This document shows, piece by piece, positions 17,838 to 26,100 of a stretch of 64,000 bases of DNA. The DNA comes from Nocardia caishijiensis NBRC 108228 (GTDB lineage Bacteria > Actinomycetota > Actinomycetes > Mycobacteriales > Mycobacteriaceae): NCBI RefSeq assembly GCF_001612825.1, contig NZ_BDBE01000034.1, forward strand, positions 186,001-250,000, written 5' to 3'. Each line of letters begins with the position of its first letter. The stretch's first letter is position 1. The position numbers were made by a program, and so were the translations under genes. The notes below the pieces were generated by a model that worked only from the letters and a program-made list of their open reading frames with translations, did not search any database and was not told the origin of the DNA.

Positions 17838-17889
17838 GAACCGTTACTCTGGAACTTGATTCGGGGTGGCGGGACGCGGGGAGCACGAG

Positions 17890-18711
17890 ATGGCGATGGG
17901 CGGGGGGTCGCGGTCAGGGCACGACCCGGTCGGTGAGCTCATCGAGGACCGCGCACACGACTACGCCATCAGGCTCGACTCGGCAGCCGAGGCCGACAGC
18001 CTGGACGACTTCGACCGGGTCGTCGCCGGGTTCCTCGACGATCCCGAACTGCTTGTCGTCCAACCCGACAGCAGACTGCGCTTCGGCGATGTCTACGACC
18101 GTGCCTGCGAACCCGGCCCGGACGACGAACTCTGGCGCGCCCGCAAGCCGCTGATCGCCGGGTTGATCGCGGCCGACATCGAGTTCCGCGGCCCGTTGCG
18201 ATTGAGTCCCACCCAGAATGCTCTGCTCGCAACACAATTCGAGAAACTCGGCGCGGCGCTGAGTCGCCACGAGCTGCCCGCGCACGCGGTGCGCGCGTGG
18301 ACCGCGGCGATGGAGCTCTATCGCCACGCGCACAACTCCGACGCCGAGGACCGGTGCGGGTTCGCCTTGGCGCGGGCGCGCCGGGCGACGCTGCCGCCGG
18401 GGTGGGCCCGGGGTGCGAGCCTCGCGGCGGATCTGTTGTGCGGCTACGGATATCGGCCGTTCCGGTTGCTGGCTTGGGTGGTGGTGCAGATCGCGGTGTT
18501 CGTCGGTCTCGCCCTGCTGCTGGCCGGCACGAAATCACCGACAGATGTCGTCTATCTGGCGGTGCTGACGTTCCTGAACCCGCTGGATCCGAACAATGTG
18601 GCCGGGATGGAACCGCAGGCCAAGCTGCTGTTCGCCACCGAGGCATGCCTTGGCGCGGTCTCGATGTCGGTGTTCTTCGCCCTGCTGGTACGGCGGTGGT
18701 TCCGGCTCTGA
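17890..18711 (+). CDS. Uncharacterised protein with two C-terminal membrane helices
   Basis: A 273-residue protein. The first 190 residues are soluble, acidic and mostly helical, with no motif I recognise. Two membrane helices follow (LLAWVVVQIAVFVGLALLLAG and AVSMSVFFALLVRRWF), separated by about 45 residues that end in GMEPQAKLLFATEA. The layout recalls two-helix channel-like domains, but no selectivity-filter motif is seen. The ATG at 17890 has GGGAG 7 nt upstream; a GTG at 17866 is the alternative. Its stop directly abuts the stop of the convergent four-gene operon, so a role in that system is possible but unproven. Confidence 0.6.
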   Translation: MAMGGGSRSGHDPVGELIEDRAHDYAIRLDSAAEADSLDDFDRVVAGFLDDPELLVVQPDSRLRFGDVYDRACEPGPDDELWRARKPLIAGLIAADIEFRGPLRLSPTQNALLATQFEKLGAALSRHELPAHAVRAWTAAMELYRHAHNSDAEDRCGFALARARRATLPPGWARGASLAADLLCGYGYRPFRLLAWVVVQIAVFVGLALLLAGTKSPTDVVYLAVLTFLNPLDPNNVAGMEPQAKLLFATEACLGAVSMSVFFALLVRRWFRL

Positions 18712-19692
18712 TCAGCGTCCCGGCGCGTTGGTACCGCGCACGGCGTGATAGGTGGCGACGTCGATGCGGCGCTGGATCTGTTCGACGCGGGCGGTCCACT
18801 GTTTGGACAGCCCCGCCACCGTTTGCAGATCCCGCCAGGGTGCGCGCATCGCGGTGGGCACTTGAGCACCGGGCATCCACAGGTGGGTCAGGTGCTCGAG
18901 CACCGGAGCGAGCGCGGCCACCTGACGCCCCTCGTCGAGCCCCTCTGCCGCCCGCACCCGTGCATCGATCACCGTGAGCAGCCAGTCGTGGACGGCGACA
19001 TCCTCGCAGAACCGAAGGGCCGCAGGCAGATCCGTGGATTCCTTGACTGTCACCCGCAAAGTCCTGAACTCTTCGTCCTCGATCCGCATCGATACCGCGG
19101 GACCGGTGGTGCCACCGACAATCGCGTTCCAGCGCAGCCGCGTCGTCGGCGCCCGCAGGGGCCGATGCCCATCCAGGACGGGGGAGGCGCGCAGGTTGTC
19201 CAGCTGCCGTGCGCAGATCGACCCGACATCGATGGTGGTGGCGCCGGGCGGGGCGAAATAGCCTGCCGCGAGTTGCTTTCCGGCGGCCGTGCTGTCGGGT
19301 AGTTCGCCGACGAGCTCGGTGACCCCGATCCGTGCGATGTAATGCGCCCACGGCATGCGCTTCTTCTGCTGCGCCCGCACCACCGTGGTGTGCGAGGACA
19401 CCTGCGCTATCCGTCCGCCGGTCAGGATCGCGGTCGACGCGACGGTGCCGACCACCCGCGCGGTCGTGTTCGCGTTCGGACCCCACCCGAGATGACAGTC
19501 GACACCGGTGGCGTGGCGTGGCGAAAAGGCAAGGGGGCAGGGACGTTCGCGGCGCACCACCGTCGCGCCCGCAACGGTGGCCAGCAACTCGACGGTGCCG
19601 CGGTCGTCCAGGGTCAGCGAATGGGGCAGCAGGCAGGTGCGGATCTCGCCGAGTACCACGAGCGGGGTGGGGCGGCGCGGTGGCGCGGGCAC
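18712..19692 (-). CDS. SCO2521-like uncharacterised protein (operon gene 4)
   Basis: A 326-residue protein resembling, from memory, the Streptomyces SCO2521 family. It starts VPAPPRRPTPLVVLGEIRTCLL and has an early segment on LPHSLTLDDRGTVELLATVAG. No catalytic signature or membrane helix is recognisable and the function is unknown. The GTG at 19692 lies 2 nt after the stop of the upstream gene, so it is the last member of a tightly packed operon. A longer in-frame extension to 20055 is a shadow of that neighbour. Its stop is adjacent to the convergent membrane protein gene. Confidence 0.65.
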   Translation of the reverse strand: MPAPPRRPTPLVVLGEIRTCLLPHSLTLDDRGTVELLATVAGATVVRRERPCPLAFSPRHATGVDCHLGWGPNANTTARVVGTVASTAILTGGRIAQVSSHTTVVRAQQKKRMPWAHYIARIGVTELVGELPDSTAAGKQLAAGYFAPPGATTIDVGSICARQLDNLRASPVLDGHRPLRAPTTRLRWNAIVGGTTGPAVSMRIEDEEFRTLRVTVKESTDLPAALRFCEDVAVHDWLLTVIDARVRAAEGLDEGRQVAALAPVLEHLTHLWMPGAQVPTAMRAPWRDLQTVAGLSKQWTARVEQIQRRIDVATYHAVRGTNAPGR

Positions 19693-19694
19693 GG

Positions 19695-20693
19695 TCAGGA
19701 TCCGTCCAGCAGCAGATGCCCCACTCGCTCGACGACCTTGGCCGGGATCGGCACGCGCTCGGCCAGCCCCTGGGCCGCCACCTGGGCGGCGACATCGTCG
19801 TCGGGAGCGAGGTGGTCGAGGATGACGCGCACCGCCGACTCGATGAGCAGATAGCGCTTGGGCAACATCGACAGCGTCCGATAGGCCGTGAACGGCGCTG
19901 CATCCGCGTTCAGCCGCATCACCGGCGGCAGGTCCTGCCAGCGCTCGGGCCACTCCCGATCGGGCGTCCACAACTGTGGATCGACCACGGGCGCACCGTG
20001 ATAGCGCAGCATGCCGAGCCGAAGCAATTGCCAGACCGCGGCCAGGAACGGACACGACCAGCGCCTGCCCGCCTCGTCACGGTCGTGCCACAACTCGACA
20101 TCGAGGAAGATCGAGTGCTCGCCGCGGCCGTACTCCTGCGGTGGCCGATATGGTTGCGGATGCATGGCCGCGCGGGCGGAGCCGTTCTGTTCCCGGCGGC
20201 CGTTGCACAGCCAGCCGAATTCGGTGGTCGGCGGTCGGCCGCCGGTGGCGACCTCTTCGTCCTCGGGCTGGGCGATGAGCCGTGCCGAAACCATCTCGGC
20301 CACCGGGACGGGTTCGCCGACGGCCACCCCGTCGGCGAACCTCGGCGCCCGATGACAGGCCGATTCGCGGGCCAGGTAGTCGATCCGCAAGCCTGCCTCG
20401 TCGGCGGCGCCCAACAGCCGGTCCAGTACCTTTGCCGGGGTGAAACGCGGCTGGAAGTAGTCGTCGGTGAGATAGCAGGTACTCACCCGTGTCTGCGGCC
20501 CGAATTCCACCCGCGCGGACTCGATGAACGCGGCGACCAGCGGCACCGCGCGCCGGAACTGCGCGCGGACCAGGTCGGTGTCGTCGACGATCTCCTCGTG
20601 CCGGAAATGGCAGACCTCGATCGAGAGGTGGGCCATCGGCAGCGGCGTGATATCGGCTTCCTCCGAAGCCTCCCGGTAGATCGGTGAACTCAT
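19695..20693 (-). CDS. SCO2522-like uncharacterised protein (operon gene 3)
   Basis: A 332-residue soluble protein resembling the Streptomyces SCO2522 family by recall. It opens MSSPIYREASEEADITPLP and includes HLSIEVCHFRHEEIVDD, FFDVELWHDRD-like (here IFLDVELWHDRDEAGRRWSCP) and MLPKRYLLIESAVRVILDHL. The acidic and histidine-bearing stretches are noticeable, but I cannot assign an enzyme family. The ATG at 20693 overlaps the upstream stop as ATGA, indicating translational coupling with the P-loop protein. Confidence 0.65.
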   Translation of the reverse strand: MSSPIYREASEEADITPLPMAHLSIEVCHFRHEEIVDDTDLVRAQFRRAVPLVAAFIESARVEFGPQTRVSTCYLTDDYFQPRFTPAKVLDRLLGAADEAGLRIDYLARESACHRAPRFADGVAVGEPVPVAEMVSARLIAQPEDEEVATGGRPPTTEFGWLCNGRREQNGSARAAMHPQPYRPPQEYGRGEHSIFLDVELWHDRDEAGRRWSCPFLAAVWQLLRLGMLRYHGAPVVDPQLWTPDREWPERWQDLPPVMRLNADAAPFTAYRTLSMLPKRYLLIESAVRVILDHLAPDDDVAAQVAAQGLAERVPIPAKVVERVGHLLLDGS

Positions 20694-21628
20694 CGGCCTG
20701 TGTCCCAAGTCGTCGAATCCGTCAGTCGCCGAGCGAGATTCGTGTAGGCAGCGACGGTGGCGGGGTTGGCCAGGCGGGCGCCGACATCGGCGTCGAGGAT
20801 CAGCTGTTCGCGCCATTGCAGCATGGGTTCGATCGGGGTCTGGCCGAGCATCATCGCGGCACCGATGCCGTTGGCCGTGGCGAGTTCGCGCAGCGAGTTG
20901 GCCTGTTCCTTCAGCCAGGTCGCCTGGGCCGGGTCGGCCACGCGGGTGGAGTCCGATTCGGCGACCGCGGTGCGCACGCAGCGCATCGAGGCCAGCAGAT
21001 CCGCTTTCGCGTGGCCCCACGCCGTCGCGGTTTCGAGCAGTCCGTGTGCACCGTGCACCAGGCCACCCGCGGCCAGCACGTGCTGACGGGTCCAGCGATG
21101 GAACACCAGCCAGCGATGGGTGTGGTTGCGCAGCACCGTCGATGCGGTGGCGCGCAGCGCGATTTCGAGGGCGACCGAGCGGCCGGCGCTGAGGTCGACG
21201 ATCACCACGGCGAATTCGTTCAGCAGGTTGGCGAGCAGGAGGGCGCCCAGCCGCACACTGGCGTCGTTACAACCGAATTCGCCGCCGCCGATATCGCCGG
21301 GCAGCAACGTCAGGCTGCCCGCCCGGGGCGGGTTGCGGCGCAACTGCGGACGATCGGTGTCGCGGCCGACGTTGATCCGGGTCGGCTCGCGGGTCTGGCC
21401 GAGCAGATAGGAATGCAGGCCGTGGCCCTCGGTGACACCGCGTTCGACGCCACCGATCTCGAACAGCGCGCCCGCGGTCGGGGAACCGAAATCGAAATCG
21501 ACATAGGCCACGTCCAGGCCGCGCAACCACAGGCGGTAGGCGATATTGCAGCTGGTGACCGAGCGCCCCGTGCCGCCCTTGTCGGAGGTCGCGAAGACCA
21601 GGATCGATGCCGGGTCGTTAGCGCTCAT
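20690..21628 (-). CDS. ParA/MinD-like ATPase with variant P-loop, SCO2523-like (operon gene 2)
   Basis: A 312-residue protein with the deviant Walker A of the ParA/MinD group but altered. The motif is SDKGGTGRS (residues 15-23), so the signature first lysine is kept while the P-loop lysine is arginine. VDFDFGSP (43-50) resembles the switch I aspartate region, and VVIVDLSAG (141-149) resembles Walker B. It matches by recall the SCO2523 family of variant P-loop proteins. ATP binding may be weak or changed; no partner ParB-like gene is beside it. ATGA overlaps exist at both ends. Confidence 0.7.
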   Translation of the reverse strand: MSANDPASILVFATSDKGGTGRSVTSCNIAYRLWLRGLDVAYVDFDFGSPTAGALFEIGGVERGVTEGHGLHSYLLGQTREPTRINVGRDTDRPQLRRNPPRAGSLTLLPGDIGGGEFGCNDASVRLGALLLANLLNEFAVVIVDLSAGRSVALEIALRATASTVLRNHTHRWLVFHRWTRQHVLAAGGLVHGAHGLLETATAWGHAKADLLASMRCVRTAVAESDSTRVADPAQATWLKEQANSLRELATANGIGAAMMLGQTPIEPMLQWREQLILDADVGARLANPATVAAYTNLARRLTDSTTWDTGR

Positions 21629-23469
21629 CGGGTGGCGTCCTCCCTGGCATAGGCGAGGGCGGCGAGTCGGAGCAGGACGCTGTATGCCAGGGCCTCGGCG
21701 GTGCTCGGTTGCTTGTCCATGAGCGCGTTGGCCTGGGTGAGCGACTCCTCGATCGCGGCGAGCTCGGTGTATCTCGGGGAGTCGACGTCGTCGCCGACCT
21801 GCAGGGTTTCCTTGATGAAAAGGTGATCGGCCTCGCTGATCTTGATCAGCGCGGCAGCACGCATGCTCGGTGCGGCCAACGGCGGACGGTCGAAGGTGTT
21901 GTGCGCGACGACGAGGCATTCCATCACGCGCTCGGTCAGGAACCATGAGGGTGCCGGGTCGGTCGTATCACCGTTGCCGCCCAGGTTGTCCCACAGACCG
22001 GCCGAACAACCGGTCGCGATCGCCCTGGCCTCCAGGTGCACAAGCGCGGATTCGGCCAGATCGAGCAGTGCCACACGGGTGGGTACCTCGCGCGCCAGGC
22101 GGGCCGCCTGCAAGCTGCGCTTGAGCAGCAGGGTGGTGTAGTCGTTGACGTGATAGCCGAGCACCGGGCCGCCGTCGACGTCCTCGGATCCCTTGAGCGT
22201 CAACAGGAGTCCGGGATGGTGCAGTTGGTCGGCCGGATCGTCGGGGGTCGGGCGGCTGGTGATGCGGCCGCGTTCGGCCAGCTGACGCAGCACCGCCGCG
22301 GTACGGTCGAGATCTGATGTGGATTCCTTCTCCAGCAGGTCCTGGATGAGGAACGCGGTCACGGCCAGGCTGTAGTAGTCGGACTGCTTGCCGTCGGAAG
22401 TGCGCCACGGCAGGTCCTCGAGCGGCCAGCGTCCCCGGCCGAACCGCGAGATCGTCGACCAGTACTTCTGCGCCAGTTCCGCGCGGCGCTTGAGCGACTC
22501 GACCAGCTCGACCTGGTGCGGCTCGAACAGGTCGGGCTCCGAAGTGCGTTGGGAGTACAGGTCTTTGATGCCGTCGAGGGCGACGAGGGTGAAGTAGAGA
22601 TAGGGCTGGGTGACCGCGTATCCGGGCTGGGTGGCGATCCGGGCGGTGACGTCCGCGCGGGGGCCGACATCGCGGCCGATGCCCCAGGTCCAGCCGCATT
22701 CGAAGGCACGGTTGTCGTCGCGCAGGTCGATGCCTTCGGGGTGACCGGAGCGAACATCGGTCTCGGCCTGCACTCGGATGGGTCCGAGCGCGGCGGAGAA
22801 GTCGGCGATGATCTCCTTGGCCGGGGCACCGGTCTGGTTCACCAGGTCGAGAATCTGCTGACCGGGCGGGGAGGAGAACGGCGGGGTGTCCATCACGAAA
22901 CTACGGATCAGGCCGACCATCGCGCACGTCAGCCTGGTACTCACCTGGGGAATCAGCGCCTTCACACGCTCGTTGAGCCGCCGGGCCTCACGTCGTACCT
23001 CGTGTTCGAGATAGCGTTCGATACCGCGCAGAAAACGTAGCGAGGCGATGCACAGGCTCAGCGACATCGAATACGAGTCGACGACCTCGAGTTCGCATTG
23101 CGCGGCCGTCGGTTCGCCGAAGCCCGCATCGCGAAAGTAGCTCCCGCCGGGGAAGATCGGTTCGCCCTCGGCGTCGGTGTAGGTAGCGAAGAACTCCTCG
23201 AGCTTGGCCACCAGCGCGGCGCCGACCCGGATGTCCTCGCCGAGCACCGCCGTCACCGAGGCGACATCGACGGCGGTGGCGATACTGTCCGGATCGAGGG
23301 CGAAGTTCGCCAGCTCGCTCGACGGATACAGCAGGCACATCAACTGTTCGGCGTCGCTCACCGAGTTGCGGCCGTCGCGCCCGCCCCAGACCCATGCCCC
23401 CTCGCGGAACGAGGTCCGTAGGTGGGCACGCCACAGATCCAGCAGTTGTTGGCGCGGTCGTATTCTCAT
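21625..23469 (-). CDS. SCO2524-like large uncharacterised protein (operon gene 1)
   Basis: A 614-residue soluble protein, predominantly helical, beginning MRIRPRQQLLDLWRAHLR. Other landmarks are WGGRDGRNSVSDAEQLMCLL, GGSYFRDAG and GYHVNDYTTLLLKRSLQAA. It resembles by recall the SCO2524 family found with the same three partners in Streptomyces. No signal peptide, membrane span or known enzyme motif is visible. The ATG at 23469 follows GGGGGAC. As first gene of the operon it lies just past the terminator of the upstream narK gene, so the operon promoter should be within 23470-23563. Confidence 0.65.
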   Translation of the reverse strand: MRIRPRQQLLDLWRAHLRTSFREGAWVWGGRDGRNSVSDAEQLMCLLYPSSELANFALDPDSIATAVDVASVTAVLGEDIRVGAALVAKLEEFFATYTDAEGEPIFPGGSYFRDAGFGEPTAAQCELEVVDSYSMSLSLCIASLRFLRGIERYLEHEVRREARRLNERVKALIPQVSTRLTCAMVGLIRSFVMDTPPFSSPPGQQILDLVNQTGAPAKEIIADFSAALGPIRVQAETDVRSGHPEGIDLRDDNRAFECGWTWGIGRDVGPRADVTARIATQPGYAVTQPYLYFTLVALDGIKDLYSQRTSEPDLFEPHQVELVESLKRRAELAQKYWSTISRFGRGRWPLEDLPWRTSDGKQSDYYSLAVTAFLIQDLLEKESTSDLDRTAAVLRQLAERGRITSRPTPDDPADQLHHPGLLLTLKGSEDVDGGPVLGYHVNDYTTLLLKRSLQAARLAREVPTRVALLDLAESALVHLEARAIATGCSAGLWDNLGGNGDTTDPAPSWFLTERVMECLVVAHNTFDRPPLAAPSMRAAALIKISEADHLFIKETLQVGDDVDSPRYTELAAIEESLTQANALMDKQPSTAEALAYSVLLRLAALAYAREDATR

Positions 23470-23563
23470 CGATGTCCCCCAGTGCAGCCAGGCAACGCCA
23501 GTATGCCGACTCGGTCATCGGGTTGTCATCGGTTGTGCCGTAATAGGTTTCGCTCACGGCCGA

Positions 23564-23597
23564 AGGCCACGCCCGGGGCGGGTCCCGGGCGTGGCCT
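23564..23597 (-). terminator. Strong terminator between narK and the four-gene operon
   Basis: A perfect 14-bp stem (23564-23577 with 23584-23597) and a 6-nt loop lie 18 nt beyond the narK stop. It isolates narK from the downstream SCO2521-2524-like operon. Confidence 0.85.
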
Positions 23598-23615
23598 CCG
23601 TGGTCGGGTGGGTGG

Positions 23616-25097
23616 TCAGACGTTGGCGTAGGCCAGGGACGGGACCTTGTCGGTGGCGAAGGAGGTGCGCAGGTAGCACCACCAGGTGACACCCGCCATG
23701 ACGACGAAGGCGACGGCGTAGCCCCAGAAGGCGGGGGCCATGGAACCGAAGTTGATGTTGGACAGGCGAAGTGCCTGCTGCAGGATGAATCCGCCGAAGG
23801 CTCCGACGGCACCGATCACGCCGATCGCGGCGCCCGCCTGACGGCGTGCCGATGCCTGTGCCTCGGTGAGCTCCATGCCGTGTTCGGCAGCGTACTTCTT
23901 GGCGGTGGCGCCGAAGATCGACGGGATCATCCGGTAGGTCGAGCCGTTGCCGACGCCGGTGAGCACGAACAGCAGCAGGAATGCGGCGAGGTAGAGCGGG
24001 AAGCTCTTCATCGACAGCGCGGTCATGATCAACGCGACCGCGACAGCCATTCCGGTGAAGACGATCACCGTGATGCGCGCGCCGCCGACCTTGTCGGAGA
24101 TCCACCCGCCGACCGGGCGGCTGAACGACCCGACGAGGGCGCCGAGGAAGGCGAGGTTACCGACTGTGCTGATCCAGCCGATCTGGGTCAAATGCGGGAA
24201 GTTGGCCTTGATCAGGGTCGGGAAGGCGAACGAGAATCCGATGAACGAACCGAAGGTGCCGATGTAGAGGAACGACATGATCCAGGTGTGCGGATTGGTC
24301 AGCGCCAGCTTGTAGGACTTGCCGTCGGCCTTGGCCGAGGTGATCGAGTCCATGTAGCGCAGCGCCCCGAACGCGGCGACCAGGATGAACGGCACCCAGA
24401 CCAGGATGGCGAGGGTGAGACCGAACCGGTAGCCCGCGGCGTCTTTGGCCAGCAGGTGCGTGCCGAGCGTGATCAGCAGCGGCGCGGCCAATTGTGTCTG
24501 TGCCACACCGAGATTGCCGCCCGCGGCGTTGATGCCGAGCGCGGCGCCCTTCTTGCCCTCGGGGAAGAAGAACGAGATATTGGCCATCGAGGACGAGAAG
24601 TTGCCGCCGCCGACACCGGCGAGCGCGGCCAGCAGCAGGAACACCCACATGGGGGTGCCCGGCTGGTTGATGAAATACGCCAGGCCGAGCGTCGGGAACA
24701 GCAGCATGCCCGCGCTGAAGGCGGTGAACGCCCGACCGCCGAACTTGGGGACGGCGAAGGTGTAGGGGATGCGCAGGGTGGCGCCGACCAGAGTGGGCAC
24801 CGAGGTCAGCAGCAGGGCGTTGGCGACGGCGGTCGGGTTGCCCTTGCCGAGGCCCTCCAGGAACGTGAAGCCCGCGGCGCCCATGGCGGTGACGATGGAA
24901 CCGAACAGGACCCAGACGCTGAAGCCGAGGTTCTCGGCGAACACCGAGAACCACAGGTTCTTCTTGGCGGTCTTCTCACCGCCCGATTCCCAGAACGTCG
25001 GATTGTCGGGTTCCCACTGGGTGAGCCAGCGGCCCTTCTTCTCATATTCGAACGACGCGGTGTCTGTCGTCTGGCCGGTGGCGGCGATCGCGGTCAT
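23616..25097 (-). CDS. narK: NarK-type nitrate/nitrite MFS transporter (first)
   Basis: A 493-residue twelve-helix major-facilitator protein of the nitrate/nitrite porter family. It carries the family glycine-rich signatures GGNFSSSMANISFFFPEGKKG and AAGGNLGVAQTQLAAPLL, and FSRPVGGWISDKVGGARI. The N-terminal cytoplasmic segment WLTQWEPDNPTFWESGG is typical of actinobacterial NarK2/NarU-like proteins. It imports nitrate or exchanges nitrate for nitrite at the inner membrane. The ATG at 25097 follows GAGAGGAAG; codons upstream give non-homologous sequence. It may serve the respiratory narGHJI or the assimilatory nir genes. Confidence 0.9.
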   Translation of the reverse strand: MTAIAATGQTTDTASFEYEKKGRWLTQWEPDNPTFWESGGEKTAKKNLWFSVFAENLGFSVWVLFGSIVTAMGAAGFTFLEGLGKGNPTAVANALLLTSVPTLVGATLRIPYTFAVPKFGGRAFTAFSAGMLLFPTLGLAYFINQPGTPMWVFLLLAALAGVGGGNFSSSMANISFFFPEGKKGAALGINAAGGNLGVAQTQLAAPLLITLGTHLLAKDAAGYRFGLTLAILVWVPFILVAAFGALRYMDSITSAKADGKSYKLALTNPHTWIMSFLYIGTFGSFIGFSFAFPTLIKANFPHLTQIGWISTVGNLAFLGALVGSFSRPVGGWISDKVGGARITVIVFTGMAVAVALIMTALSMKSFPLYLAAFLLLFVLTGVGNGSTYRMIPSIFGATAKKYAAEHGMELTEAQASARRQAGAAIGVIGAVGAFGGFILQQALRLSNINFGSMAPAFWGYAVAFVVMAGVTWWCYLRTSFATDKVPSLAYANV

Positions 25098-25219
25098 CGG
25101 CTTCCTCTCGATCGGGCACATGATGCGGTGTCGAGACAACGGTAGGAGCCGGTTGTTGCGTGACAATGGCCTCAGGTGACATTCGAGCCAACTCGGGCTC
25201 ACCGAGGCGTCGGCGCCGA

Positions 25220-25237
25220 GGTGACAGCTCGGTTACC
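25220..25237. promoter_or_regulatory. Operator-like dyad upstream of narK
   Basis: GGTGAC-AGCTCG-GTTACC is a near-perfect inverted repeat with a 6-nt spacer, between the gntR stop and the narK start (123 nt upstream of the ATG). Its GT-N-AC half-sites fit both a FadR/GntR operator and the AC-N9-AC pattern of mycobacterial GlnR sites, so it cannot be assigned to one regulator from sequence. Confidence 0.4.
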
Positions 25238-25246
25238 CGGCGAAAC

Positions 25247-25918
25247 TCAGCGGTCCGGGTATTCGGCGATGAGCGAACCGAGGAAGCAGCGCGCGGCCTG
25301 CATCGCGCGATCGGCGTCGCCGTCGATGACGGCCTGCACCAGTTCGATGTGCTCGCTGTCGTAGGCGTCGTCGGATTTGGCGGTGCGCGCGTGGATCACC
25401 TGCTCGATCACCGGCAGCAGCGAGTCGTAGAACTCCAGATACACGGCGTTGTGGCTGGCGACGACGATCGCGCGGTGCAATTCCACGTCGGCGGCGATGG
25501 CCACCGGGTCGGGTCTGGTCCAGTCGCGGTCGTTGCGTTCGGCGAGCAGGCGGCGCAGGTTGGCGATGTCGGTGTCGTCGCGGCGACGTGCGGCCAAGCC
25601 GGCGGCGGTGGTGTCGAGCGCCTGGCGCAATTCGAGGATGTCGCGTTCCTCGGCGTCGGCGAAGTACTTGCCGAGCGTGCCACCGACCTCGGAAGTGGCG
25701 ATCACATAGGTGCCCGACCCCTGGCGCCGTTCGAGCATGCCCGCGTGGACCAGGGCCTGCACGGCTTCACGCACGGTATTGCGGCCGGTGCCGGTGAGTT
25801 CGGTGAGCTCGGGCTCGGTGGGGATGCGGCCGCCGACCGGCCAACGGCCCGACCGGATTTCGGCGCGCAGTTGTTCGGTCACCTGGGCGATGAGGCTGGA
25901 GCGCCGGACGGGTTGCAC
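25247..25918 (-). CDS. FadR-subfamily GntR transcriptional regulator
   Basis: A 223-residue protein. The N-terminal winged helix (GRIPTEPELTELTGTGRNTVREAVQALVHAGMLERRQGSGTYV in outline) is of GntR type. The C-terminal all-helical FCD domain carries histidine/aspartate metal-ligand candidates (VELHRAIVVASHN; EHIELVQAVIDGDADRA). The start is GTG at 25918, fixed by TACGCT 7 nt upstream. The gene sits upstream of and co-directional with narK, and divergent from an MFS transporter, either of which could be its target. Confidence 0.88.
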   Translation of the reverse strand: MQPVRRSSLIAQVTEQLRAEIRSGRWPVGGRIPTEPELTELTGTGRNTVREAVQALVHAGMLERRQGSGTYVIATSEVGGTLGKYFADAEERDILELRQALDTTAAGLAARRRDDTDIANLRRLLAERNDRDWTRPDPVAIAADVELHRAIVVASHNAVYLEFYDSLLPVIEQVIHARTAKSDDAYDSEHIELVQAVIDGDADRAMQAARCFLGSLIAEYPDR

Positions 25919-25925
25919 GTGAGCC

Positions 25926-25931
25926 AGCGTA
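25926..25931 (-). promoter_or_regulatory. Leaderless -10 element (TACGCT) abutting a repeat
   Basis: TACGCT on the minus strand is 7 nt before the GTG at 25918, and the dispersed repeat head begins 3 nt further upstream. The geometry is the same as for the promoter at 6472-6477. Confidence 0.6.
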
Positions 25932-25934
25932 GCT

Positions 25935-26040
25935 GTTCCGCCTCCCCGGGCATGGTGGCCAGACTCAGGCGCGGGGGTGGGGTGGCGATGCGGCAAGCCT
26001 TGGGGAGCAGGGTGGGTCAGCCCGGCTACCCATGTGCTCA
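25935..26040 (+). repeat. Dispersed intergenic repeat, copy D
   Basis: Head GTTCCGCCTCCCCGGG, GGCCAGACTCAGGCGCGG, middle GATGCGGCAAGCCTTGGGGA, and a shortened tail GGCTACCCATGTGCTCAC (the GTGAGTTA portion is partly deleted). It fills most of the space between the divergent gntR and MFS transporter promoters. Confidence 0.8.
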
Positions 26041-26087
26041 CGGTTGGATATCGCTCACATTTGGTGGCGGTTGTCATCGGGTCATCC

Positions 26088-26093
26088 TATGAT
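26088..26093 (+). promoter_or_regulatory. Leaderless -10 element (TATGAT)
   Basis: TATGAT stands exactly 7 nt before the GTG at 26101, a near-consensus leaderless promoter that fixes the start of the MFS gene. Confidence 0.65.
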
Positions 26094-26100
26094 TTCGTCT

